Assembly (NCBI GenBank): GCA_016858145.1
Contig: JAEHOE010000041.1
Span: forward strand, 62,001-126,000
Direction of reading: 5' to 3'
From: Edaphochlamys debaryana
Taxonomy: Eukaryota > Chlorophyta > Chlorophyceae > Chlamydomonadales
Length of the DNA stretch: 64,000 nt
Shown: in pieces, positions 10,016 to 20,220 of the stretch
How the letters are laid out: each line of letters starts with the position of its first letter
How positions within the stretch are numbered: the stretch's first letter is position 1
Translations under genes and position numbers: made by a program
The notes under the pieces: generated by a model
What the model saw: the letters and a program-made list of their open reading frames with translations, nothing else
Database searches by the model: none
Told to the model about the DNA's origin: nothing

Positions 10016-13000
10016 ATGGCTCGGCGCCTCGCGCTGGCCGCAGTTCTTGTTGTGTTTCCTCTACAACTCATAAGACCTACGTGTGAGCTCGCGCGTACAC
10101 GCGAACAACCGGCTCGTCGACCAACTACTGCGCGCAAGCGTCCTGCAGCTTGCAAGCCCATTTGGCGCAGCGCGCTGACACCGACGCGTACAACTGAAAC
10201 AGAGAAAGCTCACCGGCCACTCGATGGCAAATAGTGCCAGCGATGCGCACGCGCGTTTGTGTTTTGGCACTCGACGTGCACGTTGAGCACAGCAATCCTC
10301 GCGTTATAGACACGCTGGTGACGCTCCTGAGTCGCGCTGCAGGTGCCAGCGGGCTTGTGTGCGCGGTCAACCTGTACACGAAGACCTCGTTCACGGGGGA
10401 TTCCTATCACTTCAGCCTTGGGGCGACGCAACCTGACGGCATAGCCCTCCACGACTTGGCGGAGCTGCCAGAGGTAAGCGTGTGGGTAAGGGGGGGGAGG
10501 GCCGCTGAGTGCTGAGGGGCAGTGGTGACTTCTAACGGTAACACGCGAGCGGCCCCCTCGCCAACCCCTCGCCTCCCCCGACCTTAACATGAACATGCTC
10601 CCGCCCCTGAGCGCAGCACCAGGCAAGACCTCACTCCGCTTCTCGGACCTCACCTGCGCAGGGCAAGTTCGGCCGCGGATTCGAAGGCCAGGTGCACAGC
10701 GCCCGACTGTCGTGCACCTGTGGCAGCAGCGGCGGCGGCGGCTGTCAGCCGGAGCTGCGGTGCGTCCTGGCGCGAGGACCGTGAAACATGTGGAATTGAG
10801 AAGAGCGCCGTGTTGTTGGCGGGCGGTTGTTGGCAGGAGGTGGTTGCCGTGGGGCCGGTGGGGGCACTGACTAATGAGGCTTGAAGACCTCCTTGGACCC
10901 GCATTCACCTAGGGCAGGGGGCAAGAAGATCCAGCACCAGAACCCTCCCTTCCCCGCTTGCCTGTCCAACCCCGGGCCCGACCGTACCCCCCTGCAGAAA
11001 GGTCACTCTGCGGTTGTTCGCCGACCCCGCTCGGTGAGCACAGCTGCCGGGGCGTTGGGGTGGGTTAGGTCTTTCGACCCTCGTGAGTGTCGTGACTTAA
11101 TATCGTCATACCGCACCGCTCCGCCTCTGCCCACACATGACGTCTCCCGCCGCCGCGGTGCCCCCCCTCCCCCCCCCCTCTCTCCCCCCTCCCTCCCCCC
11201 TCCCTCCCCCCGTCGCCCTGCCCTCCTCCCTCCCTTCCCTCCCTTGCCTCACCAGCCGCGAGACACGTGGCGGCGAGCACCTAGACCTGGACCTGGACCT
11301 GGACCTGGACCTGGACCTGGACCTGGGCCTGGGCCTGGGCCTGGACCTGGACCTGGACCTGGACCTGACGTGCGACCCAACCGAAGCCGGAGCCGAAGCG
11401 ACAGATCCGGGGGACTGGTGCACAGGCGAATGGCCCACCCTGCCCAAGGTCAGTGCATCCCCTCTGAAACAGCTCCGCCCGGACCCCCACCAGGCAGCAG
11501 GCAGCTGTGGGGGGAAGGGGGCGGAGGGGGGGAGGGAGCGTGTGTGTATGGGCGTGTGCCGCAGCGTGGACCCCCACCAGGCAGCGGCGGCGGCTGGTGC
11601 ACCAGGCAGGCCGCGCCCAGGCAGGGCGTGCACTCGCTTGCCGCGCACTCCTGCTGCAACCCACCACCATGGGCACCACCACCGGGCTGGTTCCCCGGGC
11701 CGTGCCCTCGCGCACTCGCTTGCCTGGCACTCTTGGTCTCTGCCTGGCAATTTTTTTAACCCACCACCATGACTCCGTCCCACGCCCGCTCTCATCTGGA
11801 TCACGTGGACGCAGCTAGCCTCATGTCGCCGTTGCCCCCGCGCGGTAGCATTTCCCCCGCAGCCCGGCCCCCCCCCGCCTCTTGTCCCACCGGCCCACGG
11901 CCTCGTTCCTGCCCCCGCCGGTCCCCTTGCCCTTCCCCTGTCAGGGCTGGTCGGGCCGTGCATCCGCCGCCGCGCTCCTGTACGACAGCGGCGACGTCCG
12001 CCGGCTGCTGAGCGACACGGAAGGGGGTGGGTTGGTGGTGGGGCACCGGGCCATGCGGCAGCTACACTGAGCTCAGGCTTCAGGCTGAGCGTTGAGCGGC
12101 CGCGGCATTTGCCTGGAGCTTGGAGCTTGGGTTCTGCTTGTAGGGTTTGCGGGGTGGCTGATGCGTCGAGGCCTCATCTCCTACGGGCATGGAAGTGTCA
12201 TGGTCCCGCCCTCCCCCGACCCTGTGCCCTGTGGCCCCCACGACACGTGCGCAGACGGCGGCTCCCCTGAGCCCTCCCCCGAGCCGCCTCCCCCGACCGA
12301 GGACCCACCCTCCCTGGAGCCGCCCCCCTCGCCCTCGGCCCTCCCCGCCCCCGCCCCCGAGCCGCCTCCCTTCCCCCAGCCCGGCCCCTTCGGCCGCTTC
12401 ACCTGCACCGCCACGTTCTTCGTTGGACCCCGCTTGTCGGGCGATTCCATGTTCTTTGTGTCCAGTCCCGAGGCCGACGCTTGGACCACCTACCTCCCCG
12501 ACTTCACCACGATACAAAAGGTTGGCCTTCTTCCCTTTTGAAAATCATTATTCTAGGCCCTATTATTAGCGTGGGGCAGGTTCAATCGGTGGCGTTAGGC
12601 TGAGACTGGATGGGTTGAGGGCCTGTGGGGCAGAGGCCTGTGGCAATAGAAGGCGGCAGAGAAGGCGCGAGAGGGAGCCAGGGCCAGGAAACTGACAACA
12701 GCACGAGTGCTACTCGTCACCACTCCTGCAGGCAGCCGCCGGCTTCCTGGAAACATGCCTCATTCTACCCCTCTTCCCTTTCCTGCCCTCCTGTGATGCG
12801 CGCAGCCCGCCAACGCAGACAAGTGGGACGACAAGGTGGGGGCGACGCGCCAAGTGAAAGAGTGTGTGGGGGGGTGTTTGAATTTATCAATGGGCGGGGG
12901 CACGGGGGGATGGCCCCCCTGTCGGGCAATCAAATGATATCTTTCACTAAAGGCAATGACCTTGCTTCAATGACGGGATCCTGATTCCCCAGATCCAGTC

Positions 13001-13803
13001 GGCCAGGATTGCGTGCGAGACCTCCTGCGTCAAGTGCGTCGGAGACTGGAGGTACGTACGTACGGCTGGGCTGCAGTGGGCGATGCAAGCTGTTGCGGGC
13101 GCGCCCCTGGCCTCGCCACGCATGACTCATGCTCATTAGTAATCATCCCCCCCCTCTCCCCCCCCTCTATCCCCTTCCTCCCCTTCCCCCCTCTCCCCCC
13201 CCTGGCCCCCCCCAGCGGCGTCAAGCTGCGCCTCTTCGCCGACCCCTACTGGCGCAAGACCCGCGGCGGGCCCTACATCGACCTGGAGTGCGAGAGCCTC
13301 AGCTTTGCGCAGTGCGAGGGCACGCTCGAGGCCATGCCAAAGGCGAGCCTTGGGGGCGGAGAGGGGGGCGGAAGGGGGGCGGAGGGGGCCGCACGGTGGG
13401 AGCCATGCCCAGGGTGAGCCGTGGGGGCGGGGGGCAACCAGCAGTAGGTTCGGGGGAAAGCGGGGGGAAGCCCAAACACATCCCGGCACGGAGTGCACGT
13501 GGGGGGGGGGGGCGTGACAAAGCTCGTTCGGGGCGTGGAGCAGTCGTGTCGGGGCTATGTTGCCCCTGGCTCGCCCCGCCCTTCGCTGCAGCGGCCATGC
13601 GGCCCACCCCGCGTCAGCCGCGACACTGCATGCCCAGTCAGAAATCTCATCCTCAACCCGCAGTTGGAACCCCTCCTCCAGCCCTCGGCTTGCCACCCCC
13701 TTTCCTCGCCCCACAGGGCTGGGGGGCCCGCGCCAGTGCCGCAGCTCTCCTCTACCACTATGATGGGTTCCGCCTGCCCCGCGGCAAGCCCAGGCCCCTG
13801 TAG
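10016..13803 (+). CDS. Array gene 1: secreted two-domain beta/gamma-crystallin-like protein with Pro/Glu-rich linker
   Basis: Eleven exons: 10016-10082, 10343-10473, 10662-10759, 10998-11033, 11256-11448, 11945-12026, 12255-12520, 12806-12835, 12993-13051, 13216-13342, 13717-13803; 391 aa, phases consistent. Order: signal peptide (MARRLALAAVLVV), domain 1 with a YxxxxFxG motif (YTKTSFTG), then LRLFADPAR and GWSGRASAAALLY, a linker of PEPSPEPPPP type, and domain 2 (DKWDDK, LRLFADPYWRKTRGGP, GWGARASAAALLY). It is the most diverged member. Domain 1 has lost the DDKxxS motif of its paralogues and gained a Leu-Asp dipeptide run. Domain 1 keeps an intron before GWSG that genes 2-6 lack. The donor at 13343 is GC, not GT. 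The fold is my inference from motifs; the function is unknown, and extracellular matrix is likely. Confidence 0.8.
11281..11368 (+). repeat. Coding hexanucleotide repeat (Leu-Asp / Leu-Gly run)
   Basis: Tandem gacctg units with a central block of three gggcct units inside exon 11256-11448, in frame. They encode alternating Leu-Asp and Leu-Gly at the loop where paralogues have only ASTDL-like residues. Confidence 0.9.
13402..13428 (+). repeat. Copy of a gene 1 exon 3' edge carrying a GT donor
   Basis: Resembles the end of exon 13216-13342 (gccatgcc..., then gagcc.tgggggcgg), about 73 bp downstream. The original junction reads AAG|GC while the copy reads AGG|GT. Confidence 0.65.
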
Positions 13804-13942
13804 GCACGGCAGGTAGCCCGGGCTGCCCCGCGGCAAGCCCAGGCCCCTGTAGGCACGGCAGGTAGCCCGGGCTGCCCCGCGGCAAGCCCAGGCCCCTGTA
13901 GGCAACGCAGGTAGCCCGGGCTGCTCCGCGGCAAGCCCAGGC
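13774..13942 (+). repeat. 49-bp minisatellite spanning the gene 1 stop codon
   Basis: Three full and one partial unit. The first begins inside the last exon (LPRGKPRPL, stop TAG at 13801), so the unit contains the C-terminal codons, the stop and early 3' UTR. Related GC-rich fragments continue to about 14280. Confidence 0.88.
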
Positions 13943-16222
13943 TGGCCCGGGGTGGGGCGGCAAGCCCCGGGCCCCTATGCGGGGGGGCCGCCAAGGCGTC
14001 AAGGGCAGCGCCCCCCAGGCCCCCAGGCCTGGGCGGCGTGCCTGACTCCCTGAGGCCGAGCTGAAGCCATGGGAGAGAGGCGGGAGGCGGCTTGTGATCG
14101 ACGGCTTGTGCTGCCGTACCGTACGGTACCGTACCTACTTTGCGGCAATCCCAGTCCGCCCAGGCGGGAAGCCCTGGCCCAGGCCCCCGGCCCCAGCCGC
14201 CGGCCCCAGGCGGGAATCCCGGGTGAGACACGAGGGGCGGCTTCATTCCGGCTGGCCCGCGGCAAGCCGGGGCTGCCCTAAGCCTGATGCCCCGAGCGAT
14301 ACCTAACGGCTGGCCGCGGAGGGGCGACGCCTAGACGGACGAGGGCGGGGCGTGAGGCGAGGGAGCGAGGTACGGCGCTTGACGGGTCGCCGGGTGGGAT
14401 GCAATCCAAGCGCGGCGGTCGATCGGGCAACTACACGAGGGATTTCGGAGGGATGGTGAGGGGGCGGCTGGGGCGTACGTGTTGGGTAAGGTGTTCGGGG
14501 GAGGGGAGTGGAGGGATGCTAGGAGAGGTTGGTATCAAGAGTGCAAGGAGGTGCAGGCAGGTGGCGTCTGGTCATGGCCTGTGGGATGGGGGAGGCGTCA
14601 GTCGGCCTTGGGCCTCGGCCCTGGAGAGTAGATCTGGAGAGGAGTGTGGGGGGTAGGGTACGGGGACAGGCACAGGAGGGGGGATAGGGACCGGGGGCGC
14701 TAAGGAGACGTGCAGTGAGGGGCCACGGCCCCAAGGCGTTTGTCGTGACATCGGTTCCAATATCCGTATCAAGCAACAGCATGTCCTGGCTTACTGGAGG
14801 GATCTAACGCATTCAGCAGGATGGCACAAACCTGACAGACCTCGGCAATCTAACGGGCACGAACGTTGTGTGTGGTAGTGAGTCTACCGTTACGGAAGTT
14901 GGCGTGTCTTGCGCTGTTTAAACCAATCAATGTGCTGGATGAGATGTGACTGGGTGATGATCCTGTTATCAGAGCAACAGGTTGCTAAGCTTTGAAGCGT
15001 AGGCCGTGTGGCGGCGGTTCCTGTTTGTTTTTAAGGGCGGGCTTGGGACTGGAAGACCCGGAACGCAATTTGGAGGGCGCGTGCGTGACGCTGCTGCAAA
15101 GTAGATGAGAAAGTATCAACCGTGTGTGTGCTGGATGCGGTTTTGCTGTTGCGGTTTTCGGGATCTATGTGTGCTGAGCAGCACGATTTGAGCTTTTAGC
15201 AGGCTGTGAGTGCGCTGCATGGAGGATGGATATTGTTGGAGGCTGAGAGTGCCTGCTTGGGATGGCTGGTTGGAGACATAGCCTGGCCTCGAAGTTGACC
15301 TTGCTTATGGGTCCCTAACGCAGCACGTTAGTTCAAAAGGCGGCGAGGCATTGCTGGACGCTATGCGTCATCACAATACGATTATTTCGTGGCGGGGGGA
15401 TGAAGTTCGTGCGGCGTGCTGCTCCCCGAGTGCGGCCACCCTGAATCCCTGATGAGTGCGTGTAGAATCGATCAAGTTGCAAGCAACGGTCTGTTTAACG
15501 GATACAAGACATCAACGAAGCGTAGCCCTTGGTTGAGGCGCCAGTATGATGGGTCACGCTCAGAGCGGGGCAAGCTTGGTGGGGGGCCTTACGGTGTGCC
15601 TTATGTCATGCCGGCTGTGGCTGCTGGGCCGCCTTCTGCCGTTCTAGACTTCCATCCTGCTTTTGCTTCTTGTTGCGGTGCAGAGTGCAGTACGGGGTAC
15701 AGAGCGTGCACGTCTGCTCACGCTTGTCGGAGCGTGTAGACTTCGGCCTTCACCATACGCGAGGAGCCGCATTGTGGAGAGACAGCAGCCCGCCGCCCAG
15801 CATGGAGCCTCGGGGGCCGTTGAGTCAAGCGCGACGCTCCAAAACGCATTACGTCATGACGCACCGGCGTTGTACCAACCTTGCCCCTTGCGCAACAGCC
15901 TTGTAGCCCCGGGCCGGGCCGACCAGGCACCTCCGCCAAGCGCGGCGGCGCGGGGCGCCCCAACATTACTCAAGCCAAAACGGTCGTTTTAGCCAGAACG
16001 CTCCCCTGCGAACTCACTAGCCCAGGTTGATGCGAAGCAGGAGAGGATGGTGAGGACGGCTTCGCGAACGCTGTGAGTGAATGCCCGTGCGGGTATGTAC
16101 GGCGGGTAGGATGAGGCGCCCATATGGTCCGCAACCCGAGCTAGGTGAACACTCTGCTTCACTTTGCGAAATCGACCAGAATCGCCCTGACTCGCTCGTG
16201 TTGGTTCACAGCGATACGCACA
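13943..16222. other. Intergenic region between array genes 1 and 2
   Basis: 3' flank of gene 1 and 5' flank of gene 2. I see no supported gene. Decayed pieces of the minisatellite lie at the left end and a GTAC-rich palindromic patch at about 14115-14136. From about 14800 the sequence is less GC-rich and shows no exon-like signal. Confidence 0.55.
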
Positions 16223-19200
16223 ATGACGAAGCTGCTCCTCGCCGCCGTGGCGCTCGTCGCGCTGGCCCTAGCCAGCAGAGCTTATGCTGATGAACGTAGG
16301 TTTGGGCGTGGAAAGAAGTGATCGTGTTGGGGCGGCTTCGCATGCACCGGGACATGGAGCGCGTTACTGGGTTTTGCACCTGCTCGATACCTCAGTATGT
16401 AGTATATGGATAAGGCCACAGACAGCTCAGGCTGGATAGACACGCGGCAAGGAGTACAAGCCCGCCCGCACTAAATTCTGCCAGCTAAATTGGACCCTAC
16501 CTACCTCGGACCGCAGTGTCTATTACGTGCTCTGTGCACCTGTACTCCAAAGTGAATTTCGCTGGCGAGTCCACCGAAATTGAGTTTCAGGCATCCGGCC
16601 CGGCCGTCAAAGCCGTCTACGACCTTGCGACGCTTCCAGCGGTGAGACGACTGACACAAGCCACAACCGCAGCGACGCAGTACTGCTTCTTCTGCGGGCA
16701 CGGGTTTCGGTGATGTCCGTGCCTTTTCCCCCGCGACGTAACCGGGGGACTCGGGGGCACGCCGCCCTCCGGGGGCCGCGTGACCTCCCTTCCCTCGCTT
16801 CCCGTTGCCAAGCTTATTCCGCCCCTATGCTCATCCCTCGATCCTGACAGACTGCTGCGCTGAAGAGCTGGGATGACGCGGCAGAGAGCGTCCAGCTTTC
16901 ATGCCAGTGCCGCGGACTTGCCCTGACCGCTTGCAAGGCGGAGCTCGCGTGAGTGACTGCTCGACCCAGCCTGGGCTTGCTAGGTCACAGAGTATACCGG
17001 TACATTCAGGTCCAGCAAAAGAGCCCGGCGGCAGGTAGCTTAGGTATGCCGGAGGTTCCGACCCCAAGCAGTAGTCCAGGGGCTGCGCAAGGCAGCGGGA
17101 CGGTGCTGGCGAGGTGCTGGTCTGGCCTCTTCCAGAACCAGGACACAAGGTTCCAGGTTCATGCAAGGGGGTCATGGCAATGTGCGGCTACCGTATCTAC
17201 GCTATCCGGAACCTGGCCAGGGTCAAGGTATCTTGTTTGCCCACCTTACCTCCCCCGTTGCAACGTTTCGCTCGCAGCCGCTGACAGGCTCCCTCCCTCC
17301 CTCCGTTGTTCGGCCCGCAGCAAGATCACCCTCCGCCTCTACGCCGACCCCGTCCGGTGAGGCCGGATGCGGGAGCATAAGCCCTTATACGCGCCGCAGT
17401 CCGTTTCCCCCAATGCTGGATCCTTCCATGCTGGATCCTGCCCTTCCATGCTGGATACTGCCCTTCCATGCTGGATCCTGCCCTACAACACCCCCGTCCA
17501 TGCCCACCGCCGCCTCCCCACACGCCATCCCCTCCTCCTTTCCCCGGCCCTCAGCCGCAAGACCCGCGGCGGCCCCTCCACGGACCTCACATGCGCCGCC
17601 ATCGTGGACGGTCCCTACTGCGCCGGGCAGCTGGAGGCCATGCCCACCGGCTGGGCGGGCCGCGCCTCTGCCGCCGCGCTCATCTATGCCAACCCCAACT
17701 ACCGCCTGCCCCTGAGCGCCAAGGGTGGGTGCGGCGGGGCGTGTGTTGTCACGATGGGAGAAAGAGAGTGTGTGTGTGCGCCTGCCTGAGCAGCTGAAAG
17801 GGGGACGGAGGCAAGGCCAGGGGAACGTACGGGGGCCGACCCCGACCTCGCTCCGCCGTACGTACCACGCCCGGCCCTACGTGGCTCGGGCGTGTGGTTG
17901 TGCTTGGCTGGGCAGTCCTCGGTGGTTGCGATGAGGGACCCCAGCGGGGCTGGGCAGCTGAGGGAGGCAAGGTCAGCAGGGGAGAGGAGGACCCCGCCCT
18001 CCCGTGGAACCCCTACCGTACCGCGTGACTCAGTGGTTTGAGTTCCGCACCTCGCTCTGCTTCGCCCATGCAGGAGCCGGCGGCTCCCCCAAGCCCTCCA
18101 CCCGGGTCTCCCCCAAGCCCTCTCCCAAGCCCTCCCCCAAGCCCTCCCCCAAGCCCTCCCCCAAGCCCTCCCCCAAGCCCTCGCCCAAGCCTTCTCCCTC
18201 GCCCACCCCCGTGTCCGGAAAGACCGACTTCGGCTGCACCGCCTACTTCCACACCAGCAAGCAGTTTGGCGGTGAGTGGGCCCCGCTCTTCCTCCCTAGC
18301 GCATGACGGCGTTGGAGACTTGTAGCAGCCAGGAAATGCCCGGCGTTGAGCGACCCCCGGGTCTGACTCACTGGAGGGCAGGGGTGCTGCTGGGGGGTGC
18401 TCAGCACCGAGGCGGGATGGGCGCTGACCGCTGAGGAGTCCGTAGTAGCACGCAGGGATGGGCCGAAACCAATGTCGTTAGCTCGACTGAACTCTGGTGA
18501 CGGCGGCGCATTGCTGCAGGAGACTCCATGGTTATTGAGGGCGAGTTCACGGAGTCCAGCTGGGCGCACTACGCCCCGGACTTCGCCCACCTCCCCAAGG
18601 TACGAAGTTACCGGGTCGGACCTTGTATTTGGGGTTTGGTCTTGGGGGTTGGGGGATGGGGACTTCAGGTGTGTGGGAGATGCCAGGACCCCAGGACCTC
18701 CCCAAGGTCCGAAGTTATCGGGGCGGTGTGGGGCTTCAGGGGGCCGGGACGGGTGGGGCTTTGTGGGCCTCTTTGCTGGGGGGCCAGTACATGCTTTGGC
18801 GTGTGAGGGCTGGCCGCCTCGCGTCACGTGTGTGAAGGGAGACTTTGCGTGGAGCAACAGCCATTGATGCACTTATGGGCCTTGAGGGCTCCACACTTAC
18901 GGGGCGGGTGCCTCGGCGCGGGGAGAGGTGAACTGGTATGCTGTGCCATCACTTGGGCTTGCGTGACGTGTTTGAGCGGGGTTCATGGCCTTGGGCCCGG
19001 CCCCAACATACAGCAGCGATCCTACGGCCCCGCTTTGCTCGTTGCTCCTCGGACCCCACCCCTCGCAGCCGCCCACCGTTGACAAGTGGGACGACCAGGT
19101 GCGGTGGTGTGGGGGGCAAGCCTCTGCCGTACATAGGGTTAGCGCAACTCTGCCGTAGCCCGTCGTCGGCTCGCGATCAACCTGTTCAGTCACATGCACT

Positions 19201-20220
19201 GTGAACCCACCCTGCCGCGCCCCTCCCTGCTTGATCCTGGATCCGTACGGCAGCTCCAGTCCCCTGCTAGCTATAGTCTTGTGCCACCGTAGCAGTCTTG
19301 AGATCCCTCCCTGCTCGATCCCGAATCCATTCGTACCACAGATCCAGTCCGTCATGATTGTGTGCGACGCCAAGGTCGCGGGCACCACCGACTGGAGGTG
19401 AGGGGCCTGGCAGGGCCTCCGTGGCTCCGTGGCTCCGTGGCTCCGTGGCTCCGTGGCTCCGTGGCTCCGTGGCTCCGTGGCTCCGTGGCTCCGTGGCTCC
19501 GTGGCTCCGTGGCTCTAAGTCGCACCCGTCACCCCGTCGCGGTCGCACCACCGGGCACCACCCGCACTGCTTCTTGTGTCCCGACTCCCTTGCGACCCGC
19601 TCCTGCTTCCCCTCTTTCCCCTCCTCCCCTCGCCACCCCCCCTCGCACCCCCCCCCTGGCCCCCCCCAGTGGCGTGAAGCTGCGCCTCTTCGCCGACCCC
19701 TACTGGCGCAAGACCCGCGGCGGGCCCTACATCGACCTGGGGTGCGAGGCGGACAATGCCCAGCTGGGCTGCACCGGGGCCCTGGCCGCCATGCCCAAGG
19801 TGGGATGGGCTGGGCGGGGGAGGGCAGCTGTGCGGGCCCTGGCGGATGCTGGGCGGGGGACCAGCAGGTGGGGGGTCAGCAGAGGGCCTGTGTGGGCGGG
19901 GGAAATAGAAATAGAAATAGAAATATCTAACGCCGGGTTACCCTGGCGTGGGTTAAGGGCGGGGGAAGCACACCTGGGCCGGGCCCTGGCTGCCACGCCC
20001 AAGGTGAGCCGTGTTTGGGCGGGGGCCGGCAGTGAGAGCTTTGCCCTGAATGAGAGCGTTCGCAGCGCCCTAACCTTTCGCCCGCCCTCTCCTCCCCTCC
20101 CCCCGCGCCACTCTGACGTGCCCCTTCGTGCAGGGCTGGGGCAACCGCGTCTCTGCCGCCGCGCTGCTGTATCACCAAGAAGACTTCAAGCTGCCCCGCA
20201 CTCTGCCCAAGAGTGCCTAA
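16223..20220 (+). CDS. Array gene 2: secreted two-domain beta/gamma-crystallin-like protein with SPKP linker
   Basis: Eleven exons: 16223-16295, 16517-16641, 16851-16948, 17321-17356, 17555-17724, 18074-18271, 18520-18599, 19069-19098, 19342-19397, 19670-19799, 20134-20220; 360 aa, phases consistent. Signal peptide MTKLLLAAVALVALALA; domain 1 with YSKVNFAG, WDDAAES, LRLYADPVR, RKTRGGPS and GWAGRASAAALIY; linker of repeated SPKP from about residue 170; domain 2 with FHTSKQFGG, DKWDDQ, LRLFADPYWRKTRGGP and GWGNRVSAAALLY. Domain 1 keeps the first two aspartates of the motif but is altered after them. Two introns carry copies of the preceding exon edge, and intron 9 has an octamer repeat. Start chosen by signal peptide and by the phase-1 donor shared with genes 3-6. 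Confidence 0.85.
18685..18722 (+). repeat. Copy of a gene 2 exon 3' edge
   Basis: The edge of exon 18520-18599 (ctccccaag|gt plus following intron bases) recurs about 115 bp downstream with few changes, including the splice-donor context. Confidence 0.7.
19417..19515 (+). repeat. Octanucleotide tandem repeat ctccgtgg
   Basis: About 12 perfect copies in gene 2 intron 9, starting some 20 bp after the donor of exon 19342-19397. Confidence 0.92.
19970..20007 (+). repeat. Copy of a gene 2 exon 3' edge
   Basis: Diverged copy of the end of exon 19670-19799 (gccctggccgcc.tgcccaag|gtg), about 200 bp further into the intron and again with an intact GTGAGC donor. Confidence 0.7.

Noticed and set aside
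11106..11963. 285-aa minus-strand ORF opposite gene 1
   Set aside because: Shadow of GC-rich coding and intron sequence. Composition is Arg/Gly/Pro, with no homology or splice context.
12255..12520. Pherophorin-type identity for the Pro-rich array proteins
   Set aside because: The linker is Pro-rich, but the flanking domains show Greek-key type motifs and lack the pherophorin cysteine pattern I know.
13136..14002. 288-aa minus-strand ORF
   Set aside because: Opposite strand of gene 1 exons and the 49-bp minisatellite; repeat translation, not a gene.
18110..18200. Tandem cccaagccctc repeats as a CRISPR-like or satellite array
   Set aside because: They encode the in-frame SPKP linker of a secreted protein, and the genome is eukaryotic.
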